Virus record (IMG/VR): IMGVR_UViG_3300044705_000041
Span: 1-48,059 of that record
Source: a virus
Length of the DNA stretch: 48,059 bases
Reading direction: 5' to 3' (one strand)
The notes under the pieces are model-generated. The model was not told the DNA's origin, searched no databases, and was given only the letters and a program-made list of their open reading frames with translations. A program made the position numbers and the translations under genes. Below, piece by piece: positions 23,013 through 31,518 of this stretch (position 1 is the stretch's first letter; the number at the start of each line of letters is the position of its first letter).

Positions 23013-23227
23013 TGAAGTCAACCCTTAAGCGCCTAGGCTATCAACCGAAGATTCCAGCGGAACAAGCGGGATACATGGAGCTTGAGGGCGCAAAGAAAAA
23101 TGCAGGTTGCCACATCGTAAATGTCCAAGGTGGAGTATCGACAGAGCTTGGATGCTGCAACTTATTCAAGCACGCTCGACCGCCAAAGCAATTTCGGTGT
23201 GGCACCTGCAAGTTTTTAGCTAAATAA
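23012..23227 (+). CDS. Cys-rich small protein after the capsid gene
   Basis: Encodes 71 residues from ATG 23012, overlapping the capsid stop. Six Cys occur at Cys35, Cys51, Cys52, Cys63 and Cys66 approximately, with NAGCHIVN, GCCNLFKH and CGTCKFLAK. The spacing suggests a structural metal or disulfide-stapled fold. It might decorate the capsid; this is inference. Confidence 0.55.
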   Translation: MKSTLKRLGYQPKIPAEQAGYMELEGAKKNAGCHIVNVQGGVSTELGCCNLFKHARPPKQFRCGTCKFLAK

Positions 23228-23237
23228 CTCAGGAGAA
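23225..23237 (+). promoter_or_regulatory. TAACTCAGGAGAA leader box, copy 2
   Basis: Identical 13-mer to 20166-20178. It overlaps the stop codon of the preceding gene and supplies the AGGAG ribosome site for the GroES-like gene at 23242. Confidence 0.7.
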
Positions 23238-23241
23238 GCAA

Positions 23242-23703
23242 ATGAAAGGTGACACTTTAGCAAGCGGAGGCACAAGCGCGACGTTCGCAGGCGGAACGCC
23301 TCGCGTCGATGATCCAATTAAGTTCAATTGGACAGTAGCGCAGGAGGAAAAGCCAGAGTCTGACGAGAGCTGGCAAGCTACCGAATCGTTACTCAACACA
23401 GTGCGGCATCAGGGGATTATCGACAGCCTTAGACCGTTGAATGATCGAGTTATGCTTCGCCGGATACCGAACCCTTTTGAAGATGGAAAGAAAGTAACAA
23501 TCGCCGACAGCTACGAAGTAAAGTCACCTTACGGCGAAGTAATCGCCGTAGGTCATGGAATGGTACTCGGCGGAGAGTTTCATCCTATTCCACTAGAAAA
23601 AGGCGACCGGGTACGTTTCGGAGAATACTCCGCCGAAGAAGATACGGTAGACGGCGAAGAGATCGTCAATATTTCAATCTTCGATATTCGATACAAGCTG
23701 TGA
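23242..23703 (+). CDS. Phage-encoded GroES-like co-chaperonin
   Basis: Encodes 153 residues. Residues 1-60 are an unstructured, acidic leader. Residues 63-153 follow the Cpn10 pattern: LRPLNDRVMLRR start, a mobile-loop region (about 76-92, PFEDGKKVTIADSY), GEVIAVGHG, LEKGDRVRFGEYS and a closing IVNISIFDIRYKL. Typical GroES is about 95 residues, so the leader is extra. Phage GroES homologues (T4 gp31) replace host GroES for folding their capsid protein. This gene lies two genes after the capsid gene, which fits. Confidence 0.82.
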   Translation: MKGDTLASGGTSATFAGGTPRVDDPIKFNWTVAQEEKPESDESWQATESLLNTVRHQGIIDSLRPLNDRVMLRRIPNPFEDGKKVTIADSYEVKSPYGEVIAVGHGMVLGGEFHPIPLEKGDRVRFGEYSAEEDTVDGEEIVNISIFDIRYKL

Positions 23704-24365
23704 CCATCGAAAAGCGGGAATGCCCCGCGCATTATCAAGACAGGCTAACCAGAGCAGGCGGACTTAACCGCTACGGTAAGCCTAATTTCCTCATGGTCTG
23801 GGGGCAGACTTGGACGGTAAGGCGTTCCGATCCGGTTCACAACTCCTATCGTGATGAAGTTGAGGACAAGCGGCCTTGCTGGGTACTAAAGCAATGGAAT
23901 GCGCCAGAACTCTATGGCTCTCCCGCTCTATGGTTCTTTCAGAACCGCGAGGAAGCCTCAGGACTCCAGATGCTAGGCGACTTCCCTTGGAAAGGTCAGT
24001 ACGAGACAGTGCAGCCTCTCGTATGGACTGGATTAGTAAATGACCGCTTAGTAGTAGAAGCCATGCCTTTGAACGGCATGATTATCGACATGATTGTCCC
24101 GATAGTCATGCAATGTAAAGGCGTTCAGCTATGGCGGAGGAAGTTAGCTTTAGATGAAATGGAAGCCCGCAAGGACAAAGACAGGCTGCGACAGGTAGAA
24201 GCCGCGAGACACGACGCACAAATGGCTTTTCAGGGGCCAGTAAGTTTCTCTCGGCAGGGTTGCAGAACGTCTCTAGTTGATCGGCGCATGGCGGCGATAA
24301 GTCAGAACTGGAAGCGGGCAATGAATCAGATCAAACAGACCGGATTGGGAATCACGATCCACTAA
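23700..24365 (+). CDS. Hypothetical head-region protein
   Basis: Encodes 221 residues from GTG 23700 (GTGA overlap). Residues 20-110 are rich in Trp and aromatic strands (NFLMVWGQTWTVRRSDP, then PALWFFQNREEASGLQML). A helical MIVPIVMQCKGVQLWRRK segment and a charged coiled coil with basic C-terminus follow. It may be a connector or minor virion protein. No family is recognised. Confidence 0.55.
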   Translation: MTIEKRECPAHYQDRLTRAGGLNRYGKPNFLMVWGQTWTVRRSDPVHNSYRDEVEDKRPCWVLKQWNAPELYGSPALWFFQNREEASGLQMLGDFPWKGQYETVQPLVWTGLVNDRLVVEAMPLNGMIIDMIVPIVMQCKGVQLWRRKLALDEMEARKDKDRLRQVEAARHDAQMAFQGPVSFSRQGCRTSLVDRRMAAISQNWKRAMNQIKQTGLGITIH

Positions 24366-24375
24366 CTCAGGAGAA
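24363..24375 (+). promoter_or_regulatory. TAACTCAGGAGAA leader box, copy 3
   Basis: Third identical 13-mer, again spanning the upstream stop codon (TAA at 24363-24365) and providing the ribosome site for the gene at 24380. A partial inverted copy (TCCTGAGTTA) is at 25246-25255. Confidence 0.7.
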
Positions 24376-24379
24376 GGAT

Positions 24380-25240
24380 ATGCCAGCAGATGCAAGAATT
24401 GACCAAACATCCATAGACGAAGCGGGAGCTTTTAACGCTCGCTCAATGGAAATGACGCGCAACGCTCAATTGAAAGACTACGGGCCGGATTACATTGACC
24501 CATCGCAGATGCGGAAGCCGGAATACTTCGTTTACATCTACAGCGTTGTTGACCCTCGGCCAGCAGGAAAGAAACTCATCCGCGCTCTGCCCCCTCTTGT
24601 TCCAGTGCTCGAAATCGCAGAACTAAAGCCTGGAGAGCAGTACACGCTGGTTACGACAATCGGCCATCCAGTGATGCAGCCGTGCATGAAAGAAAATGGC
24701 GACCGCTATGTTGAGTACCACGATGCCCGCAGGATCGCAATGGACATCGTAAATCCCGACAACTTGAGTTTGAACCAAGACGCGAAAGTTGATCCGGCGC
24801 GGCTCTACTCAGAAGGCAACGATTACGGAAAGCTCGGGGTGTTCTGGAGCCTGCATAATCCTCCGCTGGCAGAGGAAGTAGAGAAAGCCATTGCGCGGAA
24901 AGAGGCGTACTACCGTTCGCGTTTAGATCAAGCCCGCCTGGTTGAATCGAGCGATCCCAAGGCTCTCTACGCCTACATCACGACTACAGATCACATCGCA
25001 GCAGATTACTTCGGCGAACAGCACTCCTGGCATCAGAAGCGAGTCAAGAAAGAAGCCTGCCCGAACTGTGGCGAGGAAATCAATCCCGGCGCAAAGTTCC
25101 ACGTTTCTCAGGCAATGGGCGGAATCATCTGCGTGCTCGATTGGCGAGCCGCCGTTAACGCTGGCGTCAAGAAGTTGCGAGACGTACCTGAGGACAAACG
25201 CTGGGAATCATCTTCGCGGAGCGGAGAAGCGGCTAGTTAA
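24380..25240 (+). CDS. Head-region protein with C-terminal zinc ribbon
   Basis: Encodes 286 residues. Central region carries strands (YFVYIYSVVDPRPAGKK, then VLEIAELKPGEQYTLVTT). The segment ACPNCGEEINPGAKFH ... GIICVLDW at about 226-254 is a clear zinc-ribbon-like CxxC, possibly completed by His and a single Cys. Similar proteins occur in the head modules of related podoviruses. It may be a minor capsid or connector-associated component; function is inferred from place only. Confidence 0.55.
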   Translation: MPADARIDQTSIDEAGAFNARSMEMTRNAQLKDYGPDYIDPSQMRKPEYFVYIYSVVDPRPAGKKLIRALPPLVPVLEIAELKPGEQYTLVTTIGHPVMQPCMKENGDRYVEYHDARRIAMDIVNPDNLSLNQDAKVDPARLYSEGNDYGKLGVFWSLHNPPLAEEVEKAIARKEAYYRSRLDQARLVESSDPKALYAYITTTDHIAADYFGEQHSWHQKRVKKEACPNCGEEINPGAKFHVSQAMGGIICVLDWRAAVNAGVKKLRDVPEDKRWESSSRSGEAAS

Positions 25241-25245
25241 TTCCA

Positions 25246-25255
25246 TCCTGAGTTA
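25246..25255 (-). promoter_or_regulatory. Inverted partial copy of the leader box
   Basis: TCCTGAGTTA is the exact reverse complement of the first ten bases of the leader box. It lies in the short gap before 25296, a gene whose ATG has no evident ribosome site. A small local inversion could explain both facts. Confidence 0.35.
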
Positions 25256-25295
25256 TTGACTGACTGCCGATCCTTCCGCGATGCAATAACTAAAC

Positions 25296-26123
25296 ATGCC
25301 GATAGCCGCACCTGCGACTTACCCGCTGTTGAGCGACATTATGCTCTTGGCTCGGACTCTCGTACTCGATACGAAGGCCGGAGCAACGAATACGCCTGGA
25401 GAGGGGCAGATTCTAACGAATAACGCCCCTTTCACGATTCCGATGATTAACTCATCCATCCGGAAGCTCTATCGGGCGCTAGGTAATAGCGGAGTAGCTA
25501 CGCTGATTCAGGACAACATCATCATAAGTGGACTAACTCCGGTAAATGGGCCTTTGGGCCTAGCTATTCCCGACCCTTCCGTTCAAGTATCAATTACCTA
25601 TGCGGGGTACTTCGATGGGACAAGCACAAACACAAGCCTCAAGTTATCTGCAAACGTATTAAGCGTAGTGCGAATGTGGGAACGGCAGACAGGATCAAAC
25701 AACGACTTTGTGCCTATGTATCCCGCTAAGTTCGGTCTGCCATCCCGAAATCAGACTATGGTGCTGGGGGATTGGGAATACCGCCAAGACGGAATTTATA
25801 TGCTTGGATCGCTGAATACGATGGACGTTCGCTATCGAGCGATTATTCAGCTTCCGGCACAAGTAAGCGGCGACGGAACCGACTTCGCGTCTATCAGCGT
25901 CCCGATTCTCGATTGCACAGATGCAATTGCGTACGACTTAGCTGCGGTTTATCGCGGAGCGAGAGCGCAGGGCGGAGATTTGGAACTGGCGAAGGACTAC
26001 GCCAATACGGCGCAAGTCCAAACCAGAGCGTTGGCCCTGAGGCAGATTCGTTCGCAGCAAGCAATAGATTACCGCTCACCTGCGTATGGGCATGAGTACG
26101 GCGCATACGGAGTTGATTGGTAG
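25296..26123 (+). CDS. Probable head-tail connector / tail accessory protein
   Basis: Encodes 275 residues. The helical N-terminus (LLSDIMLLARTLVLDTKAG) and SIRKLYRALGNSG, a beta-rich middle (VVRMWERQTGSNNDFVPMYP) and a helical C-terminus (DAIAYDLAAVYRGARAQGGD) resemble podoviral gp4-like tail accessory factors that sit below the portal. Strength: position after head genes and before tail genes, and size. No strong ribosome site is seen before ATG 25296. Confidence 0.6.
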   Translation: MPIAAPATYPLLSDIMLLARTLVLDTKAGATNTPGEGQILTNNAPFTIPMINSSIRKLYRALGNSGVATLIQDNIIISGLTPVNGPLGLAIPDPSVQVSITYAGYFDGTSTNTSLKLSANVLSVVRMWERQTGSNNDFVPMYPAKFGLPSRNQTMVLGDWEYRQDGIYMLGSLNTMDVRYRAIIQLPAQVSGDGTDFASISVPILDCTDAIAYDLAAVYRGARAQGGDLELAKDYANTAQVQTRALALRQIRSQQAIDYRSPAYGHEYGAYGVDW

Positions 26124-26126
26124 CAC

Positions 26127-26139
26127 GCCTGAGGAAGGC
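26127..26139 (+). other. Small hairpin between connector genes
   Basis: GCCT-GAGGA-AGGC forms a 4-bp stem just after the stop at 26123. It is too weak for a terminator and lacks a T-run. It may be chance, or an mRNA processing feature. Confidence 0.25.
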
Positions 26140-26170
26140 TTAACCACTAACTAGATTCTGAGGAGGAATC

Positions 26171-26827
26171 ATGGCCGTAGCAACTATTCAAGCAAATATC
26201 AACACGTTTCCTAATGGAAACGACAATACGCAGCGCCGTCAGGTTGTTTACGGAACTTGCTCGATCATTGGAGCATCGCCGAGCTATGTGCAGGGCGGGG
26301 TTCGCGTCAACTTCAACAACCTCGAATTCATCAAGGCACAGACCATGCTGCCGCAGTGGTGCGAATTCGATTCGCTGAATAACACTGGTTGGCAATATGA
26401 GTTTGCTCCGTTGGGCGCTCAGATTACCAATATCGCGCTTACCACGAACGTAGTGACGATCACCTGCAAAAACAATCTTGCGGCTGGTGACATCGTTCTC
26501 TTGAGCGGGATTACGACTGCAACGTTCCTGAATGGGCAGACTTTAACCGTCCTTGCAGGAAGTTTGTCGGCTACTCAGTTCACGGCAAATTTCACACATG
26601 CTAACTACGGTTCGGCTGGAGATACAGGGTATGTTCTGCCGACGCTATACGCCTCTGGGCTGCCGTATCAAGGCAATTTAATGATCTTCGAATCTGCCGC
26701 GACGGTAACGCCGCCTAACCCGCTCGCCGAACTCGCTACCGGAGCCTTGCCGACCTCGATCACTGGCAACTCTACGACAAACGCGGACGTGATCGGGTTC
26801 AAAGCTGAGTTCATTCGCGCACTGTAA
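26171..26827 (+). CDS. Virion protein with Ig-like beta domain
   Basis: Encodes 218 residues from ATG 26171, with GAGGAGG upstream. After an N-terminal part (VATIQANINTFPNGNDN) comes a beta-sandwich-like repeat unit (ITNIALTTNVVTITC, then FLNGQTLTVLAGSLSATQFT and FTHANYG). The same unit is seen in 28111-31518 and 36018-36692. It is probably a structural or adhesion protein of the tail. The next start overlaps its stop. Confidence 0.6.
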   Translation: MAVATIQANINTFPNGNDNTQRRQVVYGTCSIIGASPSYVQGGVRVNFNNLEFIKAQTMLPQWCEFDSLNNTGWQYEFAPLGAQITNIALTTNVVTITCKNNLAAGDIVLLSGITTATFLNGQTLTVLAGSLSATQFTANFTHANYGSAGDTGYVLPTLYASGLPYQGNLMIFESAATVTPPNPLAELATGALPTSITGNSTTNADVIGFKAEFIRAL

Positions 26828-27006
26828 TGCCTGCTGCTGATATTTCACTAACCACGTTTGGCGGACTGTGTACCGAGGTCGCTCCGAGCGATCTTCCTGA
26901 AGGAGCCAGTCCGCTTAATTGGGACGTGGACTATCTCGTCGGCAGCGTAAAGTCGCGGGATGGATTGATACAAGCATTGTTTCTCTGTAGCTCACACTTA
27001 GGATAG
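26827..27006 (+). CDS. N-terminal fragment of a split tail protein
   Basis: Encodes 59 residues from ATG 26827, on the previous stop. DISLTTFGGLCTEVAPSDLP, then GASPLNWDVDYLVGSVKSRDG is the typical beginning of large phage tail proteins (FGGL ... LPEG ... SRDGL). It breaks off in a TCTCTG (26982-26987) that recurs, in the same phase, at 28260-28265. Removing the 1,278 bp between would fuse it in frame to the rest of 28111-31518. It therefore looks like a remnant cut off by an inserted cassette. Confidence 0.7.
   Translation: MPAADISLTTFGGLCTEVAPSDLPEGASPLNWDVDYLVGSVKSRDGLIQALFLCSSHLG
26982..26987. repeat. TCTCTG boundary repeat, left (right copy 28260-28265)
   Basis: TCTCTG stands at the two junctions where the conserved tail gene stops and resumes. 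The copies are 1,278 bp (426 codons) apart and in the same codon phase. It may be a target duplication or the microhomology used in insertion. Confidence 0.55.
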
Positions 27007-27008
27007 AT

Positions 27009-28118
27009 ATGGCAGGAATATTTCAGAATGGTTGGTGGAGTCTTGGATTTGACTTCATCACATCTATTTCGCCGGGTGGTTTAATTACAGCTATCGGTTC
27101 TAGTGGGTCTGGGAGCCTTGAGATCAGTTCGTCATATGCCAGATTTTCTGGCAAAGGCGTTAGATGTGACCCCGCTTCTCCACAGGCAACGTTTATCGGG
27201 CGAACATTAGGCGTCAATCTCCAATCATTCATTATTGGCATAGCGTTCAACACGCAGCAACTCCCGGCTGGCGGCACGATTTACCCGATCATTACTTTTT
27301 GGGATACAGTTGCAAACGTTGTTAATTGCAGCCTTGGATACAATGCCCAAGGTCAGGTGGGTTGGTACAGTGCTGGCGGAATCAACAACGGAAGTCCGGG
27401 CCAAAGCCCAACCACTCAGCTCGGTAATCTTTCAGCTTCGGGAATAATTACCGTAAATTCCTATATCTGTATCGAATGCTTAGTAACCATAGGCGTATCT
27501 GGGCTGCTGCAATGCAATGTAAACGGACAGAACGTATTGACCTATACCGGCAGTACAATTAAAACTAACGCATGGACTAACGAAGTATTTATAGGCTGCT
27601 CAAGTCCGGCTGGAGCCTATCAATATTACGATGATTGGTACATGCTTGACCTCACCGGGGCAGCGCCATTCAACACATTCCTAGGCAAGTGGCGTATTCA
27701 GACCGATGGCCCGAACGCCGATTCTGCCACAGGCGGGTTGAATACTTGGGCCTTTACGACTCCGCAGGGCAGCGACTTCGCCAATTGTGCCAATATCCCG
27801 CTTAATGCCGCGCAATTCAATTCGTCTGCGACGGTCGGCGCACGGATGAGCTTCCGTTTCCCGTCGCTCAATACTTCTCGCGTCTATGGACTTAATACGT
27901 GGATGTCATTGAAGGAAGATTCCGCTGGAAGTAGAGCGGTAGCTCCAATCTTCCGCTCCAATGGCGTAGATCAAACCGGAACGACGATAGTTCTCCCCGG
28001 TTCAGATACTTTCTTTAACCAGAACTCCGTTATTGACCCAAACACAGGGCTTGCGTGGTCAAGTGGGAGCGTAGCAGCCGCTCAGTCGTGTGAAATTGGC
28101 CTTATTGTAAATGCCTAA
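27009..28118 (+). CDS. Lectin-like (LamG/concanavalin-type) virion protein
   Basis: Encodes 369 residues from ATG 27009, only 2 bp after the preceding stop. Beta-rich throughout. Residues about 60-210 show the jelly-roll pattern of LamG/concanavalin-type domains: GIAFNTQQLP, then YIPIITFWDT-like strands, QVGWYSAGG, YICIECLVTIGVSG and VFIGCSSPAGAYQYYDDWYM. This is a common design in phage receptor-binding or decoration proteins. It forms most of the cassette that splits the tail gene. Confidence 0.6.
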   Translation: MAGIFQNGWWSLGFDFITSISPGGLITAIGSSGSGSLEISSSYARFSGKGVRCDPASPQATFIGRTLGVNLQSFIIGIAFNTQQLPAGGTIYPIITFWDTVANVVNCSLGYNAQGQVGWYSAGGINNGSPGQSPTTQLGNLSASGIITVNSYICIECLVTIGVSGLLQCNVNGQNVLTYTGSTIKTNAWTNEVFIGCSSPAGAYQYYDDWYMLDLTGAAPFNTFLGKWRIQTDGPNADSATGGLNTWAFTTPQGSDFANCANIPLNAAQFNSSATVGARMSFRFPSLNTSRVYGLNTWMSLKEDSAGSRAVAPIFRSNGVDQTGTTIVLPGSDTFFNQNSVIDPNTGLAWSSGSVAAAQSCEIGLIVNA

Positions 28119-31100
28119 CGCAGTCGCAGATCAATTAGTCCGTGAGTCACTACAGCAGGACAACGCTAATGCTGTCACGGATCAACTAATCCGCGAGAGC
28201 TTGCAGGCGGACAACGCTAATGCGGTGTGCGATGGCCTATACCGCGAAGCTATCGTAAGTCTCTGCCTGCCGCCTTCGCAGCCTTCGACATTTAACTACG
28301 TCAAGACGTTCGAGCAGGACAATGGCACGGTTAACACGCTGGCCCTGGATGGGGGCGGGACTCTCTGGGAAGAGAGCGTAGGAACTCAGCCACAAGTCTT
28401 AAATCCATTGGCGACCAACATCCTGCCAAATACCTTTGCCGATTCAACTACGCAGAGCAACGAGGAATGGATTTGCTTTAGCGATCTACAGAAAGGTACG
28501 GACATTCCGCGTCACGGCTCTAATCTCGACAGGATTTCTCAGGTTGGGCCGGGAGCTGGGCCAGCAGTAGTAGGCGCAGTTGGCGGAACGAATGTCTATA
28601 ACATCGTTGCCAGTCCAAGCGGACTAACTCAGCCGACAGCAAAATCGAACCCCGCAAACCCGGGCCACTTTGATGACATCAATTGGGCCAACGGGCCTAC
28701 GGGACGTTCTCCAGGAAACGTTCTTACGATCTTCTACACCCAGATTAGCAATGCTCAAGACCCTGATTTACAGGTTGGCAGAGCTGTTTATCTGAATCTC
28801 ACATCTGCGCCGTTCACGGGATTAACCGGCACTTACATCATCACCGCGATTGGGCAGGCGTTTCCGTCTGGCTCTGCTGGAGCGGCAAGGTGGTACTTTT
28901 CGGTTCAGGTCAATACGACAGGTAACACATTGGTGGGTGGCGCGACTCCAACTGGGAGTTATCAAGTCACGCTGGCTACTCTAACTACGACCGCACCAGC
29001 GGCAATCAATGTAAACAACACGGTCACTCTCGCAGGGGTAACAGCACCCGCTTGGGATGGTGCATGGACAATCCTAGCTACGCTCAATAGCGGACAATAT
29101 CAGATCACAGCAACTAGCTTGACGAGCAACGTAGCGACTTATAACTATACCGCGATAGGCGGGAGCCCTGCGATCGCGGCGGGAAATCAGATTACGGTAA
29201 GCGGCTGTACGAACGGCCCAATCGTCAACGGCACGAGCATTTTCAACGTCACGAACTACGATGTCGCTTCGGCCACAGGTACGCAATTTACGCTGTTACT
29301 CAATGGCGCGAACGTCACCAGCGCTGCGGAAAACGCGAATGCTATTAGCAGTGGCACTAAATTCCAGTTTGACCCCGGATTAAGCAACCTCGGTGTCGGG
29401 GTTAATCCGATCTACGGTAACAGCGGCGGCGGCACAGTAACAACGAGCGGCAATTTAGGCTCTGGCACTCGGCAAGCCGTCACGATCTTTGTTACCCGCA
29501 ACGGATACCAGACGGCACCGTCGCCGCCAGTACTATTTGAGACAACCGGAAGCACAAACAATCTGCAAGTCGGACAGATTGCTCTGGGGCCTCCGAATGT
29601 CATTGCGAGGATCGTTGCTTTCACCGGAGCGAACGGGGGAAACTTCTTCTGGATTCCTGAACCTGTAACGATACAAGGTGCTGGCCAACCCGTAACCTAC
29701 AGCGCGACGATCATCACGGACAATGTAACGACTTCTGCGACGTTCCAATTCACAGACGCCGTGCTGTTGGCTGCGACCGCGATAGATATTCAGGGCAACG
29801 ATCTTTTCAATCAGATCGAGTTGGGCGCTTCGACTTGGGATATTGCTTATGCTTCGCGCATGTTCTATGGCGGAGAAAACAACAAGATTCAGAATTTGCT
29901 GAATACAACGTTCGATGGCGGCTACCTGCCAAACCAGAACGGCGTTCAGGCTCCGCTCGGCTGGGCAGTTGATCCTACGAACGGCATAGGCGGGTCGGTA
30001 GTCGCCTCGCCGATCTTTGGGAATTCTTACTATGTACAAAATACGACAGGATCAACGCAGAGTGTCTTGGGCCTCATTACGCAGTCAGCGTTTCAGGATG
30101 TCTACAAAGTACCGATAATCCTGCCGAGCTTTACGTATTCCGTCAGATTGCGGGCAAGCTGCCCTTCTGGGCTGACTACGGGAAGTCTTGTAATTGATCT
30201 GTACTCGCCTTCACTTGCGAGAACGTTTGGAAGCTACACGCTGCCGATTTCTAGCATGACTACTTCGCTGACTTTATTCAGCGGCGAGCTTCTTAGCACA
30301 GCTTTTACGACCTCAGTGCAAAGCGACCTACAGTTGCGGGTGTGGGCTTCCGGCCTAGCGAACAATGCCGATGTCCTTTTAGATCGCTTCGAGGTCTATC
30401 CAGACAATGAGCCTGTCCTGAGGACTGAGTTGCAAGGTTCTTATATCGACAATCTCGAAGCCTTTGATGGAGTCACAGGGCCTTTGGGAGTCGGAGCGCA
30501 GAATAATCAGCCAGCACTGGGTGGATTCATCAACTACGACATCCTCTATATCCTGAAAAGTAACAGCATGGTTTCTACGCAGGACAGTCCAGGAAATGAG
30601 CCTGCCCAGTGGACAGTTCGGGAAGTATCAAACAAAGTCGGCACAGCTGGGATTCATGCTTACGACTATGGTGAGGAATGGGCCGTCACTGCACATCGCA
30701 GCGGATTGTGGATTTACAACGGCTCAGAGCCCGTCAAGATTTCGCAGGAAATCCAGCCAACGTGGGACGCAATCAACTGGACTTACGGTTATACGATTTG
30801 GGTCAGGAATGACACGGTAAACCGCAGGATTCTCGTAGGCGTACCGATGGCTACGCCGAATAAATATCTGCCGAATGCGCCCGTAAACGCTAATCCGACT
30901 ACGCCAAACGTGATTTTGATGCTCAATTACAAAGAGCTGAACACTTCGAGCGAATTAGCGCAGCGCGGGCCGCTAAAGATCGCATACTCAGGCAAGTTGA
31001 TTTCGTGGGACATTTCTCGGAAATGGTCTATCTGGCAAATCCCTGCGACTTACGCGGATTTCATCAAGAGGCCAGATACCAGCGCTCCGCTTTTCTTCTG

Positions 31101-31518
31101 TCAGGCCAATTCCACGATTACGCAACAAGTTGCAGGGTTACTGAACGACAATGGCGCTGCGATTGATGCACTGTACACGACTTACGGATTCGTGAAGTCT
31201 GAACAGGAGCCGCAATTCGGCCCACTGCTCGGCGACCATAGAAAACTGGCAACTTACATGGTGATGAACGCGCAAGGGACTGGCAATATGACCGTGCGGG
31301 TGATTCCCAATCAGTTAGCGTCCACATCCCAATGGACAGTTCCGGGCGGAGTGCCGCTAGTAACCCCAGAGAACAACAACCTGGAGAATCCGCTTGAAAT
31401 CTCAGGGGACCGTCTCTATGTGCAGTTTGAGACTAGCGCATCTACGGCGAGCTTCCAGATTTCGGAACTAAAGATGACCTTACAGAAGGAACCGAACGCT
31501 CCGGTCACAGGACTGTAG
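28111..31518 (+). CDS. Large tail protein, C-terminal part of the split gene
   Basis: Encodes 1135 residues from ATG 28111, overlapping the upstream stop. Residues 1-50 carry a repeated NAVTDQLIRESLQ unit (2.7 copies) that probably belongs to the inserted cassette. From about residue 51 (LCLPPSQPSTFNYVKTF) the old tail protein resumes, and it fits after residue 54 of the fragment at 26827. Two or more Ig-like beta units lie at about 285-415. The C-terminal half has propeller-like strands (ILYILKSNSMVST, then GLWIYNGSEPVKIS), like podoviral tail hub or nozzle proteins. Confidence 0.7.
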   Translation: MPNAVADQLVRESLQQDNANAVTDQLIRESLQADNANAVCDGLYREAIVSLCLPPSQPSTFNYVKTFEQDNGTVNTLALDGGGTLWEESVGTQPQVLNPLATNILPNTFADSTTQSNEEWICFSDLQKGTDIPRHGSNLDRISQVGPGAGPAVVGAVGGTNVYNIVASPSGLTQPTAKSNPANPGHFDDINWANGPTGRSPGNVLTIFYTQISNAQDPDLQVGRAVYLNLTSAPFTGLTGTYIITAIGQAFPSGSAGAARWYFSVQVNTTGNTLVGGATPTGSYQVTLATLTTTAPAAINVNNTVTLAGVTAPAWDGAWTILATLNSGQYQITATSLTSNVATYNYTAIGGSPAIAAGNQITVSGCTNGPIVNGTSIFNVTNYDVASATGTQFTLLLNGANVTSAAENANAISSGTKFQFDPGLSNLGVGVNPIYGNSGGGTVTTSGNLGSGTRQAVTIFVTRNGYQTAPSPPVLFETTGSTNNLQVGQIALGPPNVIARIVAFTGANGGNFFWIPEPVTIQGAGQPVTYSATIITDNVTTSATFQFTDAVLLAATAIDIQGNDLFNQIELGASTWDIAYASRMFYGGENNKIQNLLNTTFDGGYLPNQNGVQAPLGWAVDPTNGIGGSVVASPIFGNSYYVQNTTGSTQSVLGLITQSAFQDVYKVPIILPSFTYSVRLRASCPSGLTTGSLVIDLYSPSLARTFGSYTLPISSMTTSLTLFSGELLSTAFTTSVQSDLQLRVWASGLANNADVLLDRFEVYPDNEPVLRTELQGSYIDNLEAFDGVTGPLGVGAQNNQPALGGFINYDILYILKSNSMVSTQDSPGNEPAQWTVREVSNKVGTAGIHAYDYGEEWAVTAHRSGLWIYNGSEPVKISQEIQPTWDAINWTYGYTIWVRNDTVNRRILVGVPMATPNKYLPNAPVNANPTTPNVILMLNYKELNTSSELAQRGPLKIAYSGKLISWDISRKWSIWQIPATYADFIKRPDTSAPLFFCQANSTITQQVAGLLNDNGAAIDALYTTYGFVKSEQEPQFGPLLGDHRKLATYMVMNAQGTGNMTVRVIPNQLASTSQWTVPGGVPLVTPENNNLENPLEISGDRLYVQFETSASTASFQISELKMTLQKEPNAPVTGL
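28260..28265. repeat. TCTCTG boundary repeat, right copy
   Basis: Second copy of the 6-bp sequence flanking the cassette, with CTC-TGC here and CTC-TGT on the left. Fusion at this point restores an unbroken tail gene. Confidence 0.55.

Noticed and set aside
26982-28265. Group I or II intron as the cause of the split tail gene
   Set aside because: The interrupting DNA is coding almost throughout, holds a lectin-like gene instead of a homing enzyme, and the gap between its frames is only 2 bp. No intron core structure is apparent.
29533-30039. Minus-strand 168-codon frame in the large tail gene
   Set aside because: Arg/Ile-rich shadow of a clearly coding sense strand.
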